This document shows positions 1 to 5,585 of a stretch of DNA of 8,535 nt, in pieces; position 1 is the stretch's first letter, and each line of letters opens with the position of its first letter. The notes beneath the pieces are model-generated. The model worked only from the letters and a program-made list of their open reading frames with translations, was not told the origin of the DNA and did not search any database. A program made the position numbers and the translations under genes. The stretch is from CAZIPZ01 sp964541075 (lineage in GTDB: Bacteria > Acidobacteriota > Terriglobia > 20CM-2-55-15). The stretch lies in assembly GCA_964541075.1 (NCBI GenBank), contig CAZIPZ010000179.1:1-8535 (forward strand). Direction: 5' to 3'.

Positions 1-261
1 AACGCAGGGATCGTCCTTACGGACTCGGGCGGATTACAGGAAGAGACCACGATCCTCGGAGTCCCATGCCTGACCCTGCGCCACAACACCGAGCGGCCGG
101 TCACCATTTCCCATGGTACGAATATTATGGTCGGACCGGACCGCGACCGCATCCTGGTGGCGTTTCAACGTATTCAATCGGGAGATTGGAAGCCTGCCGG
201 TCCTCCGGAATACTGGGACGGCCAGGCGGCGCAGCGCATTGTCCAAATCCTCTCGGCGTGA
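1..261 (+). CDS. wecB: UDP-N-acetylglucosamine 2-epimerase, C-terminal fragment
   Basis: This is the last 86 residues of a gene that enters from the left edge and ends with TGA at 259-261. The enzyme interconverts UDP-GlcNAc and UDP-ManNAc in the cytoplasm and supplies ManNAc for surface polysaccharides. The fragment starts inside the nucleotide-binding half of the GT-B-like fold. It shows TDSGGLQEE, whose Ser-Gly-Gly and Glu residues contact UDP in this family, then LGVPCLTLR, NTERPVTI, and GTNIMVG, followed by a typical short C-terminal helix. These blocks in this order are diagnostic of WecB/MnaA. No other epimerase family fits as well. The gene converges on the minus-strand gene that follows, with four bases between their stop codons. 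The start and N-terminal domain lie outside the window. Confidence 0.93.
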   Translation, partial: NAGIVLTDSGGLQEETTILGVPCLTLRHNTERPVTISHGTNIMVGPDRDRILVAFQRIQSGDWKPAGPPEYWDGQAAQRIVQILSA

Positions 262-265
262 GAGG

Positions 266-934
266 TCACTCCATCGAAAGCCGCTGTGTCCGGTTGGAGC
301 GAAGGATTTTCTTGCCCTGCAACACCGCCTCTGTAACCAGCAATGGAGCAGCCCAACAGAACCAACTGGCGGCATTCAACTGCTCGGTCAGTGTGCCGAC
401 TCCGGCGACCTGTAGAACACCCACAAATATGCGGAAGAACACAAAACCAAAGGTGACCACGTAACTGCGCGTCATCCATTCTTTATGCTGTTCGATTAGC
501 CGCTTCCGAATAGAGAGAAACGCCAGGCCGGTGGTGACGATCCACGCCGTTGCCAAACCGCTAAGGCCCATTCCGAAAACCACGCTGATGTCTGTATGAA
601 GCGCGAGATAGTACGCTGCGATGCTGCTGAGCGCAATGCTCCCCATATATCCCATGCCGAGCGCGCGATGAACCGCCATCCGGCGGCGGTTCAAACCGAG
701 CCATATCACAAACGGCCCGAGCGCGAGCGCCACAGCGCCCGTGGAAATGTGCAACAACACCCAACCTTCCCTCGCTTTGTAGAGAGCAAGTTTCTCCGGA
801 TTCAAAAGGAAATAGGGCAACGCAAAAACGACAAGGAAAATGCCGCCTGCAAGAACCGCCAGCGAAAGCAGAACAATGACGCCTCTACCCACTTTTAACG
901 TGTTCGGCCTGAGCGCAGTTGCAGTTGCTGGCAT
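266..934 (-). CDS. DUF2306-like multi-pass membrane protein
   Basis: A 222-residue integral membrane protein with about six hydrophobic segments, roughly at residues 17-43, 58-81, 92-112, 117-141, 158-180 and 188-205. Conserved-looking polar residues sit at or near the membrane: H62 in LLHISTGAVAL, H89-R90 in VHRALGMGY, and H150 with the WMTRSY block (153-158). The H...TG...G, HR..G and H..WM.RSY pattern is that of the predicted membrane protein family DUF2306, whose function is not established. The histidines could bind heme or a metal, but that is only inference. The gene starts at the ATG read from 934 and ends against the stop of the epimerase gene, so the two converge. It faces away from the 935-1338 non-coding stretch, where its promoter should lie. 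Confidence 0.8.
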   Translation of the reverse strand: MPATATALRPNTLKVGRGVIVLLSLAVLAGGIFLVVFALPYFLLNPEKLALYKAREGWVLLHISTGAVALALGPFVIWLGLNRRRMAVHRALGMGYMGSIALSSIAAYYLALHTDISVVFGMGLSGLATAWIVTTGLAFLSIRKRLIEQHKEWMTRSYVVTFGFVFFRIFVGVLQVAGVGTLTEQLNAASWFCWAAPLLVTEAVLQGKKILRSNRTQRLSME

Positions 935-983
935 GGGTTCTCCGTTTTCCGCGTGGTTCGCAAGACATTACGCCCGATGCGAC

Positions 984-1022
984 ATTGTGGTCAAGACGAA
1001 GGTCAAGACGAAGGTCCACAAT
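984..1022. repeat. 12-bp tandem repeat inside a 7-bp inverted repeat
   Basis: Two exact copies of GGTCAAGACGAA stand side by side at 989-1000 and 1001-1012, followed by the first four bases of a third copy. The block is enclosed by ATTGTGG (984-990) and its perfect reverse complement CCACAAT (1016-1022). It lies 50 bp upstream of the start of the minus-strand membrane protein gene and about 315 bp upstream of the plus-strand helix-hairpin-helix gene. It could be an operator for a repeat-binding regulator, or a slippage product. No -35/-10 pair can be assigned with confidence around it. Confidence 0.5.
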
Positions 1023-1145
1023 TAAAGAAATTCGCACTAGGCGCGAAAAACACAACTCAAGTTCTGCGTTTTTTTGACGAGTCTTCCGGCCTCAGCTCAC
1101 ACACTCAATCACTTACGTACGGCCCTTCGCATGCCCTCTATGTGG

Positions 1146-1318
1146 GCGGCCTTGAATCAAGGCCGCTTCCGGCGGACAGAAGAATCGAAGGAGGCATCTG
1201 GGCCGGCTCCTTCGAGAGTCCGCTGGAAGACCATTTCAGTTTCGGCGGCTAGGGGGCGTTGTTGCGTTTACTAATGAGCAAAGGGCCGCAACAACGCAGG
1301 CCGCCGAAGCCCGGCCCA
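1146..1318 (+). ncRNA. candidate structured RNA or 5' leader with three hairpins
   Basis: Three strong hairpins follow each other. Hairpin I pairs GCGGCCTTG (1146-1154) with CAAGGCCGC (1158-1166), loop AAT. Hairpin II pairs 1167-1177 with 1218-1228 (11 bp, one G-U), then 1185-1193 with 1207-1215 (9 perfect bp), leaving a 13-base loop. Hairpin III pairs TTCGGCGGC (1241-1249) with GCCGCCGAA (1300-1308), then CGTTGTTGCG (1257-1266) with CGCAACAACG (1287-1296), leaving a 20-base loop. The loop of hairpin II carries TGGGCCGG (1199-1206), the exact complement of CCGGCCCA (1311-1318), so a pseudoknot closing just upstream of the next gene's ribosome site is possible. I do not recognise a known riboswitch class. 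Strand is assumed from the downstream gene. It could instead be a free small RNA or a DNA-level palindromic element. Confidence 0.55.
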
Positions 1319-1327
1319 ATTCCAATC

Positions 1328-1334
1328 GAGGAGG
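1328..1334 (+). promoter_or_regulatory. Shine-Dalgarno site of the helix-hairpin-helix gene
   Basis: GAGGAGG lies four bases before the ATG at 1339 and fixes that start. It begins ten bases after the 3' strand of the possible pseudoknot (1311-1318), so folding of the leader could affect ribosome access. Confidence 0.7.
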
Positions 1335-1338
1335 ACCC

Positions 1339-1614
1339 ATGTTACGTCGAAGTTTCGTCGCAGTGTTTCTCATTGCCTTGGTATGGACGTTGACCGTCAG
1401 CGGGCAAGGCGTGAAATCGAAGGTGGTCGACATCAACAGCGCGCCAGAAAGCGAGATCACGGCCGTCGGCATCGAAAAAGCGGTTGCGAAAAAAATTGTC
1501 GAAGGACGCCCATATCGCAACAAACGCGACCTTGTCAGCCGCCAGGTGCTCACCATGGAGCAATACAACAAGGTCAAAGACATGATCGTCGCGAAGCAAT
1601 TGCCTAAAGAGTGA
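1339..1614 (+). CDS. secreted ComEA-like helix-hairpin-helix protein
   Basis: A 91-residue protein with an N-terminal export signal: two arginines at positions 3-4, then the hydrophobic stretch from about residue 6 to 20 and a likely cleavage region near SGQG. The mature part opens with VDINSAP, the hallmark of ComEA-type helix-hairpin-helix domains (normally ...DINTAS...). It continues with an ITAVGIEKAVAKKIVEG segment and a second hairpin around RPYRNKRDLVSR. Such domains bind DNA without sequence specificity. In competent bacteria ComEA holds incoming DNA outside the inner membrane. This protein has only the domain and no long linker, so it is ComEA-like rather than proven ComEA. A strong Shine-Dalgarno site supports the start. 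The next gene begins four bases after its stop, so the two are probably co-transcribed. Confidence 0.8.
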   Translation: MLRRSFVAVFLIALVWTLTVSGQGVKSKVVDINSAPESEITAVGIEKAVAKKIVEGRPYRNKRDLVSRQVLTMEQYNKVKDMIVAKQLPKE

Positions 1615-1618
1615 TCCC

Positions 1619-1912
1619 ATGTTCGCACGTATGGTGATTGGCGAAGCGATAAGCGACGACCAGGTGCAAGAGTTCGCTGGGATCTATTCATCCGAGGTTC
1701 TTCCTGAGCTGCAGCAGCAGCCGGGATTTGAATCGGCGGAATTTCTCGTCGAGGAGGGCGGCCGAATGGCAGTGTCTCTCACGTTTTGGAAGAGCCGCGA
1801 GGATTGCCTCAAATACCATTCGAGCCGTTCATACCGGCAGTTTGTCGCAAAAACGCAGCATCTGCTGATTGGACATTTCGTGGTGAAACTCTTCCAGGAG
1901 CATAGCCGGTAA
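1619..1912 (+). CDS. ABM-fold (antibiotic biosynthesis monooxygenase-like) protein
   Basis: A 97-residue soluble protein with the ferredoxin-like pattern of the ABM superfamily. It has a first strand MFARMVIGEAI, a helix around residues 13-35 with PELQQQPGFESAEFLVEE, a strand that includes MAVSLTFWKSREDCLKYHSS, and a helix and strand that end with HFVVKLFQEHSR. The GF(E/Q)SAEFLV and W.S.EDC..YH.S motifs match small ABM proteins, a family that includes cofactor-free oxygenases, heme-degrading enzymes and many members with no known substrate. No substrate can be assigned here. The ATG lies four bases after the upstream stop, with only a weak purine stretch as ribosome site, which suggests translational coupling. 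It may work on a periplasmic or redox task with its partner, but nothing in the sequence shows that. Confidence 0.7.
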   Translation: MFARMVIGEAISDDQVQEFAGIYSSEVLPELQQQPGFESAEFLVEEGGRMAVSLTFWKSREDCLKYHSSRSYRQFVAKTQHLLIGHFVVKLFQEHSR

Positions 1913-1997
1913 GGAAAGGAAACAAAGGAGGAAAGAAAGGGAGACAGGAAGAAGCGAGCATTCTGCTCTGTCCATATTTCCTCCTTAATTCCTTACC
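1909..1997. terminator. long imperfect inverted repeat between convergent genes
   Basis: The purine-rich left half mirrors the pyrimidine-rich right half. GGTAAGGAA (1909-1917) pairs with TTCCTTACC (1989-1997), AAGGAGGAAA (1925-1934) with TTTCCTCCTT (1977-1986), GACAG (1943-1947) with CTGTC (1968-1972), and GAGCA (1956-1960) with TGCTC (1964-1968). It overlaps the 3' ends of both convergent genes. A role as bidirectional terminator or transcript-end stabiliser is inferred from position. There is no classic T-tract after a GC-rich stem. Confidence 0.5.
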
Positions 1998-2970
1998 TTT
2001 CTTTCCTTCGAAACTCCCTGAAATCGACATTACAGTGATGACGCCTCAAAAAATCCATGAATCGTTTGTAGTCCGAATCCGGCATTTTGAAGAGCGGTAC
2101 GAGCTTTCGATAGCTGCCTCGCGTCTGTTGGAGTCCTTTTCGAATGACGCGCTCGAGTTGGTTCTTCGTTATAGCCCTCTCGGCATACGGCCGCGCGACC
2201 GATTCCCAGAAATTGTTCACGACGACTTCATGAGTCGGCTCGCTGAGAACCGGGTCCGTATCCAGGGCGAGATCGCCGGACTCGATCAGATCTCCCGACG
2301 CGGTATAGACGGCGGACTCGACGATATTTTCGAGTTCTCTGACATTGCCTGGATAAGCGTAATTCTTCAGCTTCGACATAGCGCCGGGCGAAATTCTTTT
2401 CCGTCCTTTCAGCAGATGGTCAACCAGCAAGGGAATGTCCTCCAACCGGCTCCTCAATGGCGGAACCTGAATTGGAAAGACGTTGAGCCGATAATAAAGA
2501 TCCTGTCTAAACTCTCCGGTCCGAACCAGCATCATCAAATCGCAGTTCGTAGCGGCAATCACGCGCACGTCCAACTTCCTCGGGACGACATCGCCTAAGC
2601 GGCGAACCTGTTTGTCCTGCAGCACCCGCAGTAACTTGGCCTGAAAACGACGCGAAGTATTCGCGATTTCGTCGAGGAAGAGCGTGCCCCCATTAGCCTC
2701 TTCAAACAGACCCGACTTGTCCGACACTGCGGTCGTGAAAGCGCCGCGCCGGTGTCCAAACAGCTCGCTTTCGATCAGGTCGTCTGGCATTGCACCGCAA
2801 TCCACCGCGACGAACTTGCTGCGCATCCTTTCACTATGTTCGTGTATCGACCTGGCGACGAGTTCCTTGCCGCTGCCCGTCTCGCCGGTCACAAGAACGG
2901 ATCCGTCGATTTTTGCGGCGGTCCGAATTTTGTCTCTCAATCTCTGCATGAGCTCGCTTGTGCCAATCAT
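1993..2970 (-). CDS. sigma-54-dependent AAA+ activator without sensor domain, GAFTTA variant
   Basis: A 325-residue bacterial enhancer-binding protein made of only the AAA+ domain and a C-terminal DNA-binding region. Walker A is GETGSGKE (29-36), Walker B is GGTLFLDE (94-101), sensor I is VIAATN (137-142), the arginine-finger region is FRQDLYYRLNVF (154-165), and sensor II is YPGNVRELEN (206-215). The sigma-54 contact loop reads GAFTTA (76-81) where the family has GAFTGA. The critical Thr79 is kept but the following Gly is Thr. The protein starts at the IGTS segment that normally opens the AAA+ domain, and the frame is closed by a stop ten codons upstream, so no receiver, GAF or PAS domain is present. 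The C-terminus (about 270-325, with MPDSDYKRFMDFLRR) is helix-turn-helix-like but not a standard Fis type. It is divergent from the sigma factor gene. Its targets are unknown. Confidence 0.9.
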   Translation of the reverse strand: MIGTSELMQRLRDKIRTAAKIDGSVLVTGETGSGKELVARSIHEHSERMRSKFVAVDCGAMPDDLIESELFGHRRGAFTTAVSDKSGLFEEANGGTLFLDEIANTSRRFQAKLLRVLQDKQVRRLGDVVPRKLDVRVIAATNCDLMMLVRTGEFRQDLYYRLNVFPIQVPPLRSRLEDIPLLVDHLLKGRKRISPGAMSKLKNYAYPGNVRELENIVESAVYTASGDLIESGDLALDTDPVLSEPTHEVVVNNFWESVARPYAERAITKNQLERVIRKGLQQTRGSYRKLVPLFKMPDSDYKRFMDFLRRHHCNVDFREFRRKER

Positions 2971-2996
2971 GACGGTATAGCCGACGATTTCAACAA

Positions 2997-3500
2997 ATGG
3001 TCACAATGAATTTTCATCCTTCCGAAATTCGCACCTTGATACGGATTGTCACCAAAAGAACCGGTCATCCTATACGCGACGAGGATCTCGAGCAGCAGGC
3101 CGCGCTGAAGGTCATTGAAGCATTTACAAGGCTTCAACACGTGGACCATCCGCGCGCGCTGTTGTTGAAGATTGTCGAGGACACGGTTCGCGACTATTGG
3201 CGAACGCGGCGAACGACTGAAGACTTGTCAACGATCGACGAACGGTTTGTCGCAGAACGACCGGCTTACGAGAACGACCTCGATTTGCAACGCCGTTTGG
3301 AGGTCCTGAATCGCGCGCTCGATCGTTTGCCGCAGGGTGCACGCGCGTTGCTGGATCTCTTCTACAAGGATGGACAACCGGTTCGGGAAATCGCCAGGCT
3401 TCGGTCGAAATCGGTTTCCGCCGTCAAAATGGAACTCCTGCGAGCGCGGCAATCTCTGGCGCGAATAGTCCGATCCATGGGCGATAAGAAATCGCGTTAA
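2997..3500 (+). CDS. ECF-type RNA polymerase sigma factor
   Basis: A 167-residue protein with the two-domain layout of extracytoplasmic-function sigma factors. Region 2 spans about residues 25-75 with EDLEQQAALKVIEAF and HPRALLLKIVEDTVRDYWRTRR, and an acidic linker follows. Region 4 spans about 100-157 with LNRALDRLPQGARALLDLFYKDGQPVREIARLRSKSVSAVKMELLRARQ split over the helix-turn-helix. A second ATG in frame at 3006 is an alternative start. Neither ATG has a clear Shine-Dalgarno sequence, so a leaderless or weakly translated mRNA is possible. No anti-sigma gene is visible beside it. The gene points towards the peptide locus, which starts 133 bp after its stop, so control of that locus is a reasonable guess but not shown. 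Confidence 0.85.
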   Translation: MVTMNFHPSEIRTLIRIVTKRTGHPIRDEDLEQQAALKVIEAFTRLQHVDHPRALLLKIVEDTVRDYWRTRRTTEDLSTIDERFVAERPAYENDLDLQRRLEVLNRALDRLPQGARALLDLFYKDGQPVREIARLRSKSVSAVKMELLRARQSLARIVRSMGDKKSR

Positions 3501-3601
3501 TCACGACAAACGTCTTTGGTAGCTGACGCCTTTTCTTTTGTTTTCAAGCGTTGAAAGCTGGAACCCCGCGTGAAAGGGACGCTTTGTCCGGCCCGGGCAA
3601 C

Positions 3602-3629
3602 GGGGAATACCTTTCCCCATCTAAGGAGG
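3602..3629 (+). promoter_or_regulatory. small hairpin and Shine-Dalgarno site before the precursor gene
   Basis: A hairpin GGGGAA (3602-3607) with TTCCCC (3613-3618), loop of five bases, is followed by a perfect AAGGAGG (3623-3629) four bases before the ATG at 3634. This is the strongest ribosome site in the window, as expected for a peptide made in excess. In the rest of 3501-3633 I find no convincing promoter. Confidence 0.5.
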
Positions 3630-3633
3630 ATCA

Positions 3634-3834
3634 ATGAAAGAAGCAGTGTTGCAGGACCTTTCAACAGCGCAGCAGCTGGAAATTAGCGGCGGAGACGTTT
3701 TCGACGACACCGGAGGCGTGATCATTGGCCTCGCGGGCGGCGCCGGTCTCGCGGTGGGCTGCACAATGTCCGCCCCTTTGATAGGCCTGGTGCTGGGCGT
3801 CGGATTCGGCGTCCTTATCATCAATTCACTGTAG
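3634..3834 (+). CDS. double-glycine leader peptide precursor, class II bacteriocin-like
   Basis: A 66-residue precursor. Residues 1-20 form a leader ending in LSTAQQLEISGG. This follows the double-glycine leader pattern cleaved by C39 peptidases: Leu at -12, Ser at -11, Ile at -4, Gly at -2 and -1. Gln at -8 and Leu at -6 depart slightly from the usual Glu and Leu -7. The 46-residue core begins DVFDDTGG and then becomes strongly hydrophobic and glycine-rich, with GxxxG-type spacing (GGVIIGLAGGAGLAVG, GLVLGVGFGVLII) and a single Cys. Such cores form transmembrane helices and occur in pore-forming class IIb peptides and some glycine-zipper toxins. The first downstream gene starts 20 bp after the stop, and a C39 transporter is encoded in the same locus, which supports the call. 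A signalling role cannot be excluded. Confidence 0.8.
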   Translation: MKEAVLQDLSTAQQLEISGGDVFDDTGGVIIGLAGGAGLAVGCTMSAPLIGLVLGVGFGVLIINSL

Positions 3835-3854
3835 GCGCGGGACGCGAAGAAGCC

Positions 3855-4589
3855 ATGGACACAGTTGAAGTCCGGCAGCTCTACAAAAACCTTCCTGGAC
3901 GCTTTGAACTGGGCCCGTTGGACCTTCGCGTCGCTCCAGGCGAAATTCTCGGCGTCATGGGACCTGACGGCGCTGGCAAAACAACGCTGCTCCGATTACT
4001 TTGGGGCTTCATGCGGCCTGAAGGAGGCCGCATTTCCGTGTTCGGGCTGACGCCGCACCTGGAACAGGTGAAGGTCCGGCTGCGCGCAGGATATCTGCCG
4101 GCGAACCCGGCAGCCTATCCGGGACTCACCGCCGGACAATTCCTTGAATTCATCGGCAAATTCTACGAAGGCTGGAATACCCGCCGGATCGACGCCCTTC
4201 TGCTCCGGTTCGGCATTGACCCCAACATGATGGTTGAAAAACTCTCGAAGGGGAATCGCACCAAACTGAGCTTGATCGCCGCCATCGGACATCGGCCCGC
4301 TCTCTTACTTCTGGATGAACCTGCAGCGCGACTCGATCCTCTGATTCGTATCGAGATTCTCTCGATGGTCAAAGGACTCGCAAAGGACGAGAATGTTTCG
4401 GTTATTGCCACCTCGCACATCTCCGATGATCTGGACAACATTGCGGACAGCATTTTCATGCTGAACGCCGGACAGGTTATCGAGTATGCCCGCGCGGCAT
4501 TCCTTCTAGAAAAATATAGTGTGCCAAGACTGGAGGCCATCTTTGATCGCGCGCTCGATCATCGGCATCGTTCGCAAGGATTGGTTTGA
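3855..4589 (+). CDS. ABC transporter ATP-binding protein, probable immunity or export
   Basis: A 244-residue nucleotide-binding subunit. Walker A is GPDGAGKTT (36-44, Lys42), the signature is LSKGN (130-134) in place of LSGGQ, Walker B is ALLLLDEP (149-156), the D-loop is ARLDP, and the switch histidine is H188 in ATSH. The Q-loop position reads GYLPANPAAYPGLT, so the usual Gln is absent. Related ATPases of the EcsA/YtrB-like group often carry Glu here. The protein has no membrane part and needs the permease encoded next, with which its gene overlaps. Placed directly after the precursor gene, the pair resembles the dedicated transporters that remove a bacteriocin from the producer's membrane. 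Moving another substrate is possible. A short CGCG/CGCG hairpin (3836-3846) sits between precursor stop and this start. Confidence 0.85.
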   Translation: MDTVEVRQLYKNLPGRFELGPLDLRVAPGEILGVMGPDGAGKTTLLRLLWGFMRPEGGRISVFGLTPHLEQVKVRLRAGYLPANPAAYPGLTAGQFLEFIGKFYEGWNTRRIDALLLRFGIDPNMMVEKLSKGNRTKLSLIAAIGHRPALLLLDEPAARLDPLIRIEILSMVKGLAKDENVSVIATSHISDDLDNIADSIFMLNAGQVIEYARAAFLLEKYSVPRLEAIFDRALDHRHRSQGLV

Positions 4590-5154
4590 GCACATCAATG
4601 CGGTTGTTCTTTTGACTTCCGCGCTTCTCGCCTTTGTCCTGTTTTGGCCGGCGTCCGCTTTCAAACGAGGCTTCGTCATCGGGCTCGTCGGGGGCATGGC
4701 ATACGTCTACCCTTTTCTCTGCTTCTCCTTAGAGCGACAGCGCAGAACGTTATACCTGCTTTTGGATCTTCCGATCCGTCCGCGGCGCCTTGTAATTGCG
4801 AAATACGCATCCGTCCACTCCATGGTCTTCTTTACAACGAACCTTCCGGCGCCGTTCATGAGTGATGCGCAACTGCTTCTGCGTCTCAATGCGTTCGCCC
4901 TGTTCCTTTCGACGCTTTCCATGGCGTTCGCCACAATTTCGGACAAAGACTGGGTGCACCAGATTCCCGTGGGGGCGCTCGTCCTTTACGTCATGCCGCT
5001 GCGGACCATTCTGGAACTGTTTCCTCCAGCGGGTCCGGCCATTGTCGGTTTCGCTTCGAGCCGCATGGATCTCTGGACGTCGATTGCCTTCGGTGTCACG
5101 CCATTGATTGTGGTCATTTCGGCTCGTCACTTTGAAAAGCAAGTGTCACGATAA
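4543..5154 (+). CDS. ABC-2 type membrane permease, partner of the preceding ATPase
   Basis: A protein of about 203 residues with roughly six hydrophobic segments, near residues 18-36, 44-62, 85-105, 113-131, 140-160 and 178-196. The loop ERQRRTLYLLLDLPIRPRRLVIAKY, between the second and third segments, is the conserved E..R..L..L..LP.....V..K pattern of ABC-2 permeases. I chose TTG 4543 because GGAGG (4532-4536) stands six bases before it. The frame also offers GTG at 4519 but with no ribosome site. Either start overlaps the end of the ATPase gene (47 or 71 bp), which points to translational coupling and a shared complex in the inner membrane. The role is inferred from the neighbours: immunity to, or accessory export of, the glycine-rich peptide. 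Its sequence alone does not reveal a substrate. Confidence 0.75.
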   Translation: MIARSIIGIVRKDWFEHINAVVLLTSALLAFVLFWPASAFKRGFVIGLVGGMAYVYPFLCFSLERQRRTLYLLLDLPIRPRRLVIAKYASVHSMVFFTTNLPAPFMSDAQLLLRLNAFALFLSTLSMAFATISDKDWVHQIPVGALVLYVMPLRTILELFPPAGPAIVGFASSRMDLWTSIAFGVTPLIVVISARHFEKQVSR

Positions 5155-5241
5155 GCGCGGCGATGATTGTGTTGCGAAGTTTGTAGCATTTGACAAGGTG
5201 TATCCACAAACTCCGTACGCCTCAAACAGAGGGCCGATCGT

Positions 5242-5260
5242 CGTTTGGTGACCACAAACG
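5242..5260. promoter_or_regulatory. dyad CGTTTG-N7-CAAACG, possible operator
   Basis: CGTTTG (5242-5247) and CAAACG (5255-5260) form a perfect 6-bp inverted repeat separated by seven bases, with GATC on both outer flanks. CCACAAAC occurs in it and again 48 bp upstream (5204-5211). It lies in the non-coding stretch after the permease gene. A TTGACA at 5190-5195 has no matching -10 box. Confidence 0.3.
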
Positions 5261-5365
5261 GACAAGATCGTTGAATGAAGGCAAGGTCGAACTTATGTGG
5301 GGCGTGATTTTCTGCCAAACCCTGGCGTTCTGTCGGCAACGCGGTGTTTTCCGGTCCCGATTCGT

Positions 5366-5540
5366 GGCGCAACGCTTTGAAGCAGGGCAAAACCACTTCG
5401 CGCTGCGGCATTTCGACTTGGCGACAGTGCATTCTCATTGCGCTGCATGGCAAACCGCCTTCGCGGAAGGGCAATTTCGATTGAAATCAGCAGAGATCGC
5501 CTTCGCCACCCTGCCATCTGCTTTCGCACCAGTCCCCGTT
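5366..5540 (-). repeat. degenerate 21-bp tandem repeats, left block (inverted)
   Basis: Units repeat every 21 bp. GCA begins at 5387, 5408, 5429, 5450 and 5471 in exact register, and CTTCG or a close variant recurs at 5396, 5417, 5459 and 5480. Read on the minus strand the units resemble the right-hand block (core near CCAAGGCGAAATGCG), so the two blocks face each other. Copies are diverged but length-stable within the five best units; the flanking units are shorter and less clear. In translation the block gives heptapeptide repeats such as RRRFAMQ, RNENALS and PSRNAAA, but there is no start signal, domain or sensible composition, so I do not call a protein. Confidence 0.65.
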
Positions 5541-5585
5541 TTGTCCCCCTCTCGCCTGTTTCTTTTTTTTGCGACACAGTGCTAC

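Noticed and set aside
1146..1318. Integron attC site or known riboswitch
   Set aside because: No GTTRRRY/RYYYAAC core sites and no integrase. Conserved cores of the cobalamin, c-di-GMP and ydaO (c-di-AMP) classes are not seen.
2035..2598. Plus-strand open frame opposite the sigma-54 activator
   Set aside because: It is the antisense shadow of a gene with all AAA+ motifs.
3501..3633. Sigma-54 (-24/-12) or ECF promoter before the precursor gene
   Set aside because: No GG-N10-GC spacing is present. A GGAACC at 3560-3565 has a GTC only 20 bases after it, too far for the usual ECF spacing.
5190..5195. TTGACA as a -35 box
   Set aside because: No recognisable -10 element at 16-18 bases downstream.
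5295..5312. Partial duplication of the PCAT start (ATGTGGGG at 5295 and 5909)
   Set aside because: Only eight exact bases are shared and the flanks do not align.
5563..5570. Eight-T run as an intrinsic terminator
   Set aside because: No GC-rich hairpin precedes it on either strand; it sits in a pyrimidine-rich spacer.
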